From assembly GCA_031119395.1 (NCBI GenBank), contig JAVHYA010000003.1, forward strand, positions 30,932 through 94,931: a DNA stretch of 64,000 bases. The letters are read 5' to 3'. The DNA comes from Pseudomonadota bacterium (GTDB taxonomy: Bacteria > Pseudomonadota > Gammaproteobacteria > Burkholderiales > Burkholderiaceae_C). The translations under genes were made by a program, and so were the position numbers. The notes under the pieces are model-generated. The model saw only the letters and a list, made by a program, of their open reading frames with translations. It had not been told where the DNA came from and did no database searches. Each line of letters starts with the position of its first letter. The first letter of the stretch is position 1. This document shows, piece after piece, positions 51,654-62,643 of the stretch.

Positions 51654-53306
51654 TCAGCGCGGGTCGCGATGTGGCGCGGGCAGGTCCACCATCACAGGCT
51701 GGCCCGGCGGCGCGCAGCCGGTGTCGCAGCACCGGCCCGGCTGGCGGTTGCGCGTGACGGCGCGGGCCGGGTCGTGCGGCGCGGCGGCGGCCGACCCGTC
51801 GCTGGCAATGCCGCGCTCCAGCAGCCGCTCCACCAGTTCGACCTTGGAGCCGACGGGGTAGTGGCGCCAGATCTCCTGCTTCATCGCCGCGGGCGAGCCG
51901 CCGCCGTGCAGGCTGATGGTGCTGTACCAGCCGCCCTGGTAGCCGGCCGTGAGGTCCTCGATGAAGCGGGCGGTCTCGATGCGCTGTTCGTAGGGCACCT
52001 CGGGGTTGGCGCGCAGCAGGTCCGCCAGGCGTCCGGCCGTCTCGGGGTTGTGGTCCTCGTCGGGGCCGGGCAGGGTGACGATGAGCCCGCCGCTCACGTA
52101 GTGCGCGATGCGGTGCATGTCGTAGATCTTCGTGGCCAGCAGCAGCTTGCCGATGTTGGCGAACACCGGCTCGGGCATGAAGACGGCGCAGTTCGGGTCG
52201 GCCTTGGCATACACGCTGGCGGCCACGCCGCAGGCGAAGAAGCTTTCGGTGATGGTGATGAGCTCGACCATCTGCTCGCGCAGATGCGTCTCCTGGCCCG
52301 GGTCGAAGCCGTTGGCCTCGCACATCAGCGCGCCGGCGCCGATCAGCAGGTCGCCGAAGCCGGCGCGCGCGCCGATGCAGCTGTGTCGGTGGTGCGTGGC
52401 GTAGCTGTAGGTGAGGTGGCTGCTGTGCTCCCAGCTGCCGTCGCTGCCGTCGTAGAAGACGCGCTCTTCGGGCACGAACACGCGGTCGAAGATGCACACG
52501 CCGGTGCTCTGGCCGTACTTGCGGCTGAAGAGCGCGTCGCCGTGCTCGAGCTTCTCGCCGGGCCGGCCGGCGGGCCGGGCCACGATGGTGAGGCCGGGTG
52601 CGTCCAGCGGCACGGCGCAGCAGACGGCGAAGTCCGCGTCTTCGCGGCCCATCGCACGGCAGGGCATGACCAGCAGCTCGTGCACGTAGGGGGCGCCGGT
52701 CACGATGGCCTTGGTGCCGCTGATGACGATGCCGCGTTGGCCGTTGCGCATCGCGTTGCGCTCCACCACGTGCACGTAGCTGTCGGCGTTGGCCTGCTGG
52801 TGCGGGCGGCGGCTGCGGTCGCCCTTGGCGTCGGTCATGGCCACGCCGAGCGTGAGGTCCTGGTCCTGCACGCGGTGCAGGTACTCGATGAAGCGCTCGG
52901 CGTGGGCGCGGCCGCCGGCGGCATCGTCGAGCCGGGCCGACACCTGGGCGATGGCGTTGAGCGCGTCGTGCGTGAGGTAGCGCTGCGCGCAGCCGGTTTC
53001 CTGGCAGATCAGCCGCACCGCCTCCAGCTTGTTGAGCAGGTCGCCGCTGCCGGTGTCGATGTGGGTCATGCGGTTGACCCGCCGGCCGCTGGTGTGCTGC
53101 ACCGCCGTCATCAGCGGCGCGTACTCGGGGCGGTGCGCGAAGTCGTAGGTGAGGGCGATGGCGTTGATGCCAGGCTGCAGCGCCGGCGCGTCGGCGACGG
53201 ATTCGATGCGCCGGCCGTCGACGTAGACGGTGGGGTTCAGGCGCCGCAGCGATTCGCGGTAGTCCTCGCCCGTCATGAGCGCGGCCGTGGCGTGGGGAGC
53301 GTTCAA
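51654..53306 (-). CDS. HpaB/AbfD-superfamily flavoprotein (4-hydroxyphenylacetate 3-hydroxylase or 4-hydroxybutyryl-CoA dehydratase like)
   Basis: A 550-residue member of the acyl-CoA dehydrogenase-fold HpaB superfamily. It resembles 4-hydroxybutyryl-CoA dehydratase (AbfD) as I remember it more than E. coli HpaB (GEDYRESLRRLN, MTDAKGDR, HGGGSP blocks). Of the AbfD [4Fe-4S] ligands, C99 and H292 equivalents are kept (ETGCAQRY, HHRHS). The C103 equivalent is Tyr and the C299 equivalent is Ala, so a cluster is unlikely. A flavin monooxygenase or other FAD reaction is more plausible. The TTG at 53306 has AGGAG 6 nt upstream; the ATG at 53333 does not. The last 45 residues are an unusual Cys/Pro-rich tail. 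Confidence 0.8.
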   Translation of the reverse strand: MNAPHATAALMTGEDYRESLRRLNPTVYVDGRRIESVADAPALQPGINAIALTYDFAHRPEYAPLMTAVQHTSGRRVNRMTHIDTGSGDLLNKLEAVRLICQETGCAQRYLTHDALNAIAQVSARLDDAAGGRAHAERFIEYLHRVQDQDLTLGVAMTDAKGDRSRRPHQQANADSYVHVVERNAMRNGQRGIVISGTKAIVTGAPYVHELLVMPCRAMGREDADFAVCCAVPLDAPGLTIVARPAGRPGEKLEHGDALFSRKYGQSTGVCIFDRVFVPEERVFYDGSDGSWEHSSHLTYSYATHHRHSCIGARAGFGDLLIGAGALMCEANGFDPGQETHLREQMVELITITESFFACGVAASVYAKADPNCAVFMPEPVFANIGKLLLATKIYDMHRIAHYVSGGLIVTLPGPDEDHNPETAGRLADLLRANPEVPYEQRIETARFIEDLTAGYQGGWYSTISLHGGGSPAAMKQEIWRHYPVGSKVELVERLLERGIASDGSAAAAPHDPARAVTRNRQPGRCCDTGCAPPGQPVMVDLPAPHRDPR

Positions 53307-53428
53307 GCGTGTCTCCTGCTGTTGTCGGGGCATTTCAGCATCGAAGCGCGTTCACACCAAGTCCGCCCGGCGCAACGCGGGTTCGGTGGTAGGGTGCCGG
53401 TTTCGCTCCGCTTTTTCCCTGGATCGCC

Positions 53429-54034
53429 ATGCTGCTCGACGCCTCCCAATCCCAACTCGTCCTGGTCGACTACCAGGCCCGCCTGATGCCCGCCATCTTC
53501 GAATCCGAGGCGGTGCTTCGCAACGCGACGCGCCTGGCGCAGCTCGCGAAGCTGCTGGACGTGCCGGCCTGGGGCACCGAGCAGAACCCGTCCAAGCTGG
53601 GCGAGAACCCGCCCGACATCCGCGGCCTGTGCCGCAAGACCCTGGCCAAGATGCACTTCAGCGGCGTGGAGGAGGGCCTGGGCGAGTGGCTGCGCACGCC
53701 CGCGCCGCAGGCGCCGCGCGGCAACGCGCGCAGCCTGCCCAAGCACCTGCAGAAGCCCGCCGCGCCGGCCGAGGAGCGCAACACCCTCGTCGTGGCCGGC
53801 TGCGAGGCGCATGTGTGCCTGCTGCAGACCGCGCTCGATCTGCTCGAGGAAGAGTTCGACGTGTGGGTCGTGACCGACGCCTGCAGCTCGCGCACCGAGC
53901 GCAACCGCGACGCCGCCTTCGACCGCCTGGCCGGCGCCGGCGCCGAGCTGGTGACGACCGAAATGGTCGGCTTCGAGTGGCTGCGCACGGCGGAGCACCC
54001 GGCGTTCAGGGAATGGCAGGCCCTGATCCGCTGA
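53429..54034 (+). CDS. Isochorismatase-family cysteine hydrolase
   Basis: A 201-residue hydrolase. The triad appears as D14 (VLVDYQARL), a Lys in the KTLAKMHFSG block near 70-79, and Cys in CEAHVCLLQTALDL near 125-138. The cis-peptide EAHVC segment is typical of the YcaC/isochorismatase-like group. The substrate is unknown. An insert of about 25 residues (TPAPQAPRGNARSLPKHLQK region) precedes the active-site Cys strand. It is divergent from the HpaB-like gene and convergent with the FAD oxidoreductase. Confidence 0.87.
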   Translation: MLLDASQSQLVLVDYQARLMPAIFESEAVLRNATRLAQLAKLLDVPAWGTEQNPSKLGENPPDIRGLCRKTLAKMHFSGVEEGLGEWLRTPAPQAPRGNARSLPKHLQKPAAPAEERNTLVVAGCEAHVCLLQTALDLLEEEFDVWVVTDACSSRTERNRDAAFDRLAGAGAELVTTEMVGFEWLRTAEHPAFREWQALIR

Positions 54035-54061
54035 TGCCCTGCGCGGCAGGCGCCGTGCGAT

Positions 54062-55447
54062 TCAGCGCTGCGGCACGTCGCGCGCGAACAGCGGCATGCC
54101 CAGCGCCTGCAGCGCCTGCTGGATCTGCGCCACCGGCACCTTGCGCACGCTGACGCCGGTTTCCACGGCGATCGCCGCCGCCACGCCGGCCGCCTGCCCG
54201 GTGGCCATGCAGGCCGGCATGTTGCGCGAGCGGGCGTGGGCGTCGTGGTCGGCCGAGATGCAGCGACCGGCCACCAGCAACTGCTCGACCTGTCGCGGCA
54301 GCAGGCAGCGGTACGGAATCTCGTAGGGCGGCATGCTCTGGAAGTCGACGTCGCCGCCCTTGGGGTCGTGGATGTCGAGGGCCGACGCGTCGGCACCGAT
54401 GCTGTCCTCGAAATGCGTTTCGCCGCGCGAATCGGCGCCGGTCAGGGTGTACTCGCCCTCGATGTGCCGGGTCTCGCGCACGCCCAGGATGGGCGACACC
54501 TGGCCCAGCCGCGCCTGCTCGAAGCCCGGCACGCGCTCGCGCAGGAAGCGGCACACGCCTTCGATCTGGCGGTAGCACTCCAGGATCGCGCCCGTGAACT
54601 CCGCCGGCGAGAACACGTTCACGCCCAGCACGCGGGTGGCGTTCACGTACATCTGGCCGTCGGCCGTCTTGAGCGTGATGTTGTCGCGCTGCAGCTTGAC
54701 GCCGGTCTCTTCCTGGAAGCGCCGCAGCATGCCGTTGAAGCCGGTCAGCCACAGGCCGTAGGCCAGGCCCTGCGCATCGGGCGGGATGGCGCGGGCCGGC
54801 ACGTCGTCGCAGTCGCGAGCCCAATCGGCCAGCCGCACCAGGTCGACGTTCTTCATGATGAAGTACATCGACACCGGCTGCATGCGCGCCTCGGCCTCGC
54901 CCGAGCCCATGACGAAGGGGGCGCCGGCCTTGGCCGCCATGTCGGCGTCGGCGGAGCAGTCGATGAGCACCTTGGCCGCCACGAACTGGCGCCCGGCCTT
55001 GCTCTCGACGAACACGCCCTTGACGGTGCCGTCCTCGACCTGGGGCGAGGAGACGAAGGTCTCGAACAGGATCTGCACGCCCGCTTCCACGCACAAGCGC
55101 GTGAGCAGCATCTTCATGATCTCCGGGTCGGTCGGCGAAGCGATGCGCACGCCGCCCGTCTTGGTCGTGGCCATGTAGTCGTCGCCCGCGCCGCCGGCGG
55201 CGCGCGCCAGGTTCCAGATCTCCAGCGGGATGCCGCCGATCAGCGCGCCCGAGGGCTTGGTGTTCAGGCCCAGCGTGAGGATGCCGCCGAGCGAACCGAA
55301 GCGCTCGATCAGCACCACCTTGCGGCCGCGGCGCGCGGCGGCGATGGCGGCGATCGGACCGGTCGTGCCGCCGCCGACGATGACCACGTCGGCCTCCGTC
55401 AGCACGGGGACCTGTCGGCTGGGTTCCTGGATCATGGTGAGGCTCAC
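54062..55447 (-). CDS. FAD-dependent oxidoreductase (FAD_oxidored family)
   Basis: A 461-residue flavoprotein. The FAD loop VVIVGGGTTGPIAAIAAARRG lies near residues 23-43, followed by LIERFGSLGG; CSADADMAAKAG near 168 and the C-terminal ACMATGQAAGVAAA near 425 are typical of the FAD_oxidored (PF12831) group. The GTG at 55447 is chosen since AAGGA stands about 8 nt upstream; an ATG at 55435 is the alternative. It lies 58 nt downstream of the Bug receptor gene in the same direction. The pair suggests uptake and oxidation of a small carboxylate, controlled by the GntR gene. The substrate is unknown. Confidence 0.86.
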   Translation of the reverse strand: MSLTMIQEPSRQVPVLTEADVVIVGGGTTGPIAAIAAARRGRKVVLIERFGSLGGILTLGLNTKPSGALIGGIPLEIWNLARAAGGAGDDYMATTKTGGVRIASPTDPEIMKMLLTRLCVEAGVQILFETFVSSPQVEDGTVKGVFVESKAGRQFVAAKVLIDCSADADMAAKAGAPFVMGSGEAEARMQPVSMYFIMKNVDLVRLADWARDCDDVPARAIPPDAQGLAYGLWLTGFNGMLRRFQEETGVKLQRDNITLKTADGQMYVNATRVLGVNVFSPAEFTGAILECYRQIEGVCRFLRERVPGFEQARLGQVSPILGVRETRHIEGEYTLTGADSRGETHFEDSIGADASALDIHDPKGGDVDFQSMPPYEIPYRCLLPRQVEQLLVAGRCISADHDAHARSRNMPACMATGQAAGVAAAIAVETGVSVRKVPVAQIQQALQALGMPLFARDVPQR

Positions 55448-55505
55448 GGGGATGTTCCTTGTGGTGTCTGGGGAATGGAGAAGGAAGAAGGGCGAGGGAC
55501 GGGGG

Positions 55506-56486
55506 TCAGTCCAGCTTGGCGCCCGACTGCTTGACGGCCTGCGCCCACTTGGCGATCTCGGCCTCGTTCCAGCGGGCGAATTCCTGCCGGCTGTTGCCGA
55601 CCACGATGGCGCCGGCCGAGGCGAGCTGGCGCCGCAGATCGGGGTCGCGCAGCACCGCCACCATGTCGGTGTGGATCTTGTCGGCGATGGGTTCGGGCGT
55701 GGCGGCGGGCACGAGCGCACCGATCCACGACACGGCTTCGAAGCCCGGCAGGCCCGACTCGGCCAGCGTGGGCACGTCGGGCAGCGTCTCGACGCGCTCC
55801 TTGCTGCTGACGGCGATGGGGCGCAGGCGCTCCGACTTCACGTGCGGCGTGGCCGCCACGATGTTGTCGAACATCAGCGCGATCTGGCCGCTGAACATGT
55901 CGTTGTAGGCCGCCGGCGTGCCCTTGTACGCGACGTGCACGAGGTCGGTGTCGGTCGCGCGCTTGAACATCTCGCCCGCCAGGTGGTTGGAGGTGCCCAC
56001 GCCGCCCGAACCGAAGTTCAGCTTGCCCGGGTTCGCGCGCGCATGGGCGATCAGCTCCTTGACGTTGCGGAACGGCACCGAGGGGTTGGCGACCAGCACC
56101 AGCGGCGTGATCGACACCAGGGTGATCGGCTTGAAATCCTTCAGGTAGTCGTAGTTCAGCTTGGTGTAGAGCGTGGTGCTGATCGCATTGGCCACCGTGC
56201 CGAAGAAGATGGTGTAGCCGTCGCCCGGCGCGCGGGCGGCCAGTTCGGTGCCCAGGTTGCCGCCGGCACCCGGGCGGTTTTCGATCACCACCGGCTGGCC
56301 CCACTTCTCCGACAGCTTCTGCCCCACGGCCCGTGCGATCACGTCGGTGGCGCTGGCGGCCGGGAAGCCGAACAGGATGCGCACCGGCTTGGTCGGCCAG
56401 GCCGGGTCCGCGGCGGCGGCGGGCGCCGCCAGTGCCAGAAGGGCGGTGCCGAGGGCCGCGGCCACCAGCTGTCGTCGTGCTTGCAT
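55506..56486 (-). CDS. Bug-family tripartite tricarboxylate transporter receptor
   Basis: A 326-residue periplasmic solute-binding protein of the TctC/Bug family. The signal peptide spans about 1-25 (MQARRQLVAAALGTALLALAAPAAA). Mature features are WPTKPVRILFGFPAAS near 30-45, the VIENRPGAGGNLGTE block near 66-80 and YKGTPAAYNDMFSGQI near 190-205. No TctA/TctB membrane genes are nearby, the usual state of orphan Bug receptors in this order. Its promoter holds a palindrome facing the divergent GntR gene. Confidence 0.92.
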   Translation of the reverse strand: MQARRQLVAAALGTALLALAAPAAAADPAWPTKPVRILFGFPAASATDVIARAVGQKLSEKWGQPVVIENRPGAGGNLGTELAARAPGDGYTIFFGTVANAISTTLYTKLNYDYLKDFKPITLVSITPLVLVANPSVPFRNVKELIAHARANPGKLNFGSGGVGTSNHLAGEMFKRATDTDLVHVAYKGTPAAYNDMFSGQIALMFDNIVAATPHVKSERLRPIAVSSKERVETLPDVPTLAESGLPGFEAVSWIGALVPAATPEPIADKIHTDMVAVLRDPDLRRQLASAGAIVVGNSRQEFARWNEAEIAKWAQAVKQSGAKLD

Positions 56487-56547
56487 GCTTGTCTCCGTCG
56501 GGCATCCGCCTGGCGGCGCGCCCCGTGTTCTGAACTCAAGAGCTTGG

Positions 56548-56576
56548 ATGCTATGGTGCTATAGAGCACTTGTCAA
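56548..56576 (-). promoter_or_regulatory. Promoter of the Bug receptor gene
   Basis: On the - strand TTGACA (56576-56571), a 17-nt spacer, then TAGCAT (56553-56548). The start site would be near 56541, giving a leader of about 55 nt before the ATG at 56486. Confidence 0.65.
56556..56569. promoter_or_regulatory. Perfect palindrome GTGCT-ATAG-AGCAC, candidate GntR operator
   Basis: A 14-bp inverted repeat lying exactly in the spacer of the Bug promoter and 43 nt before the divergent GntR start. Binding there would block polymerase on the Bug side and could also autoregulate the regulator. Confidence 0.6.
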
Positions 56577-56611
56577 ACATGAAGCGACGTTAGCATCCGG
56601 CCACGCCCGCC

Positions 56612-57382
56612 ATGAATGCACGCCTCACCTCCTCCACCGACGATCCGCTCGGTCCCTTCACGCAGCCTCCGGCCGCGGGCCTGGCCAAATATGCGCAGCT
56701 GCGCGCCACCCTGGCGTCGGCCATTCGCGGGGGCCACTGGAAGCCGGGCAGCCAGTTGCCCGCCGAACGGGAACTGGCCCGCATGACGAACTACAGCCTG
56801 GGCACGGTGCAGCGTGCGCTGCGCGAACTGGCCGACGAGGGCATCGTGGTTCGCACCCACGGCAGCGGCACCTATGTGGCGGAGGGCCGTGGCGCCATCG
56901 ATGCGCCCCTGCACCTGCGTTTCCTGGGGCGCGAGGGCGAGCCGGCCTTCCTGCCGCTCTACCCCAAGATGCTCGACCGGCAGCGCGTGAATGCGCCCGG
57001 CCCCTGGTCCGACTGGCTGCATCCCGCCGACGGCGAGGTGGTGCGCATCTCGCGCCGCATCAGCGTCAACGGGGAATTCGACGTGTTCAACCGTCTTTAT
57101 TTCAGCGCCCGTGCTTTTCCCGGCTTGGCCTCTGCGCCGCTTTCATCGCTGGACGGCGCCAATCTCAAGCAGATGCTCGGCAGCGAGAGCAGCATGCCGG
57201 TGACCGAGGTGTCGCAGCGCGTGGCCTTCGTGGCCCTGTCGCCCGAAGCGGCCACCGCGGTGGGCGTGCCGGCCGGTTCGCTCGGCATGCTGCTGGAGAG
57301 CGGAGCGATGGCGGGACGCGAGCCGCTGTACTTCTTCGAATCCTTCATCCCGCCCAACGCGCGGCGCCTCGACGTGTCATGA
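56612..57382 (+). CDS. GntR-family regulator, HutC subfamily
   Basis: A 256-residue repressor-type regulator. The winged helix is in residues about 25-95 (KPGSQLPAERELARM, SLGTVQRALRELADEGIVVR). The C-terminal UTRA ligand domain (about 120-250) is weakly conserved, with VVRISRRISVNGEFDVFNRLYF near 143-165. It is divergent from the Bug receptor and FAD oxidoreductase genes, which it probably controls in response to their substrate. The ATG at 56612 is supported by the family start. Confidence 0.88.
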   Translation: MNARLTSSTDDPLGPFTQPPAAGLAKYAQLRATLASAIRGGHWKPGSQLPAERELARMTNYSLGTVQRALRELADEGIVVRTHGSGTYVAEGRGAIDAPLHLRFLGREGEPAFLPLYPKMLDRQRVNAPGPWSDWLHPADGEVVRISRRISVNGEFDVFNRLYFSARAFPGLASAPLSSLDGANLKQMLGSESSMPVTEVSQRVAFVALSPEAATAVGVPAGSLGMLLESGAMAGREPLYFFESFIPPNARRLDVS

Positions 57383-57496
57383 AGGCACGGGCGGCTCGTG
57401 GGCGGCCGCGTCAGCTTCGCGAAAGCGCCGCCGCTCACGATGCCCGCGCGCATCGCAGCCGCGGGTTGGCGCGACACAAGAACGACAGGAGACCGC

Positions 57497-59410
57497 ATGT
57501 CCAGCTACGCCGAATTCCATTGCCGCTCCCTGGAGCATCCCGAGGCCTTCTGGGCCGAGCAGGCCCGCCTCATCGACTGGCACCGGGCGCCCACGCAGAT
57601 CCTGGACGCCAGCCGGCCGCCGTTTTGCCGCTGGTTCGTGGGCGGCCAGACCAACCTGTGCCACAACGCGGTCGACCGGCACCTGGCCGAGCGCGGTGAC
57701 CAGGCCGCGCTCATCGCGATTTCCACCGAAACCGGCACCGAGCGCAGCTACACCTTCCGCGAACTGCACGCCGAGGTGCAGCGCACGGCGGCGATGCTGC
57801 TCGACCTGGGCGTGCAGCGCGGCGACCGGGTGCTCATCTACATGCCCATGATCGCGCAGGCCGCCTTCGCGATGCTGGCCTGCGCGCGCATCGGCGCCAT
57901 CCACTGCGTGGTGTTCGGCGGCTTCGCCAGCGGCTCGCTGGCCTCGCGCATCGAGGACGCGCAGCCCAAGGTGGTCGTGAGTGCCGACGCCGGCTCGCGC
58001 GGCGGCAAGGTGGTGCCGTACAAGCCGCTGCTGGACGAGGCGATCCGGCTGTCGGCCCACAAGCCCGCGGCCGTTCTCCTGTACGACCGGGGGCTGGCTG
58101 CTATGGATCTGATAGCTGGTCGCGACCATCTGGCGGGCGCTGAAGGCCCAAAACATGCCCAGACCCACGTGCCCTGCACCTGGCTGGATGCGACGGACAT
58201 CAGCTACACCATCTACACCAGCGGCACCACCGGCAAGCCCAAGGGCGTGCAGCGCGACGTCGGCGGCTATGCGGTCGCGCTGGCGGCCAGCATGCAGCAC
58301 ATCTTCGACGGCCGGGCGGGGGAGACGTACTTCTCCACCAGCGACATCGGCTGGGTCGTAGGGCACAGCTACATCGTCTACGGGCCGCTGATCGCGGGCA
58401 TGGCGACCATCATGTACGAGGGCCTGCCCACCCAGGGCCTGGACCGCCAGCCCGACGGCGGCATCTGGTGGCGCCTGGTCGAGAAGTACAAGGTCACGGT
58501 GATGTTCAGCGCGCCCACGGCGGTGCGCGTGCTCAAGAAGCAGGACCCGGCGCTGCTCAGGAAATACGACCTGTCGAGCCTGCGGGCGCTGTTCCTGGCC
58601 GGCGAGCCGCTGGACGAACCCACGGCGCGCTGGATCAGCGAGGGCCTGGGCGTGCCGATCATCGACAACTACTGGCAGACCGAATCGGGCTGGCCCATCA
58701 TCACGCTGCCGGTCGGCGTGGAGCGCCGGCCGGCGAAGTTCGGCAGCCCGGGCATCGCGATGTACGGCTACAAGGTCAAGATCGTGCACGAGAGCACGGG
58801 GGAGGAACTCACTGCGCCGAACGAGAAGGGCGTGGTCGTCATCGAGGGCCCGACGCCGCCGGGCTTCATGCAGACCGTGTGGCGCGACGACCAGCGCTTC
58901 GTCGACACCTATTGGAAGAGCATCCCGGGCCAACTCGTGTATTCGACCTTCGACTGGGGCATCCGCGACGAGGACGGCTACTACTACATCCTGGGCCGCA
59001 CCGACGACGTGATCAACGTGGCCGGCCATCGCCTGGGCACGCGCGAGATCGAGGAAGCGATCTCCGGCCACGCCAACGTGGCCGAGGTCGCGGTGGTGGG
59101 CGTGGCCGACGCGCTCAAGGGCCAGGTGGCGATGGCGTTCGTGGTGCCCAAGACCGGCAACGCGGCGACCGACAACGCCGATGCCATGAAGCTCGAAGGC
59201 GAGATCATGAAGCGGGTGGCCGACGACCTCGGCGCGCTGGCGCGGCCGGCGCGCGTGCGCTTCGTGCCCGGCCTGCCCAAGACGCGCAGCGGCAAGCTGC
59301 TGCGCCGTGCGATCCAGGCCGTGTGCGAGCAACGCGATCCGGGCGACCTGACGACCCTCGACGACCCCGCCACGCTGCAGGCGGTGCGCGCCGCCGTGGC
59401 GGCGGGTTGA
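57497..59410 (+). CDS. prpE: Propionyl-CoA synthetase
   Basis: A 637-residue AMP-forming ligase making propionyl-CoA. It aligns along its length with E. coli PrpE (628) as I remember it: TNLCHNAVDRHL near 48-59, YTSGTTGKPKGVQRDVGGYA near 237-256, NYWQTESGWP near 393-402 and the C-terminal KTRSGKLLRR lysine motif near 594-603. AGGAG lies 6 nt before the ATG at 57497. Residues about 202-220 are encoded by R1 copy 11. Methionine and GRD positions found in E. coli are retained and the segment length is unchanged. No prpBCD genes lie next to it. Confidence 0.93.
   Translation: MSSYAEFHCRSLEHPEAFWAEQARLIDWHRAPTQILDASRPPFCRWFVGGQTNLCHNAVDRHLAERGDQAALIAISTETGTERSYTFRELHAEVQRTAAMLLDLGVQRGDRVLIYMPMIAQAAFAMLACARIGAIHCVVFGGFASGSLASRIEDAQPKVVVSADAGSRGGKVVPYKPLLDEAIRLSAHKPAAVLLYDRGLAAMDLIAGRDHLAGAEGPKHAQTHVPCTWLDATDISYTIYTSGTTGKPKGVQRDVGGYAVALAASMQHIFDGRAGETYFSTSDIGWVVGHSYIVYGPLIAGMATIMYEGLPTQGLDRQPDGGIWWRLVEKYKVTVMFSAPTAVRVLKKQDPALLRKYDLSSLRALFLAGEPLDEPTARWISEGLGVPIIDNYWQTESGWPIITLPVGVERRPAKFGSPGIAMYGYKVKIVHESTGEELTAPNEKGVVVIEGPTPPGFMQTVWRDDQRFVDTYWKSIPGQLVYSTFDWGIRDEDGYYYILGRTDDVINVAGHRLGTREIEEAISGHANVAEVAVVGVADALKGQVAMAFVVPKTGNAATDNADAMKLEGEIMKRVADDLGALARPARVRFVPGLPKTRSGKLLRRAIQAVCEQRDPGDLTTLDDPATLQAVRAAVAAG
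58100..58155 (+). repeat. R1 repeat copy 11, inside prpE
   Basis: Hairpin GCTATGGATCTGATAGC, then TGGTCGCGAC, TCTGGCGGGCGCTGAAGGCC and AAAA. It is in frame with prpE and, with copy 2, one of the two most complete copies in the window. Confidence 0.82.
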
Positions 59411-59662
59411 AGGCGGGCCGGGTCATCCCGGTTGCCGCATCGGGGCCAAGTGCCAAGAATTGCCGCTCTTGCGCGCTCGGATGACTGCACTGCCGACCCT
59501 TGTATTGGGCACGGTCCGGTGTCACATGGTTGACGTGGCACAATGCGAGGGTACTCAGGCCCTTCCCCAGCCACAGTCGCATCCGCCAATCGGTTCAGCC
59601 GTGTCGCGGAAGGTTTTCAAACCAGCTAATGCTTCCTTCAGGGAAGCGGAGGTCAGCGGAAC

Positions 59663-62542
<2,880 letters not shown>

Positions 62543-62551
62543 GACGGGCAA

Positions 62552-62578
62552 CGGGCCGGCGCACTGCGCGCCGGCCCG
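62552..62578 (+). other. Stable intercistronic hairpin between sucA and sucB
   Basis: Perfect 11-bp stem CGGGCCGGCGC/GCGCCGGCCCG with loop ACTGC, 9 nt after the sucA stop. No T-run follows, so it is more likely an mRNA-stability or expression-balancing element than a terminator. Confidence 0.6.
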
Positions 62579-62643
62579 CGTCCAGGTGCACCGAGCCCCG
62601 CGCCGGTACCGCTCCCCAGAACATGAACAGACAGAGATAAAAA

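Noticed and set aside
59500..59560. Sigma-54 promoter upstream of sucA from the TGGCAC sequence
   Set aside because: The required downstream GC element (TTGCA/T) at the fixed spacing is absent.
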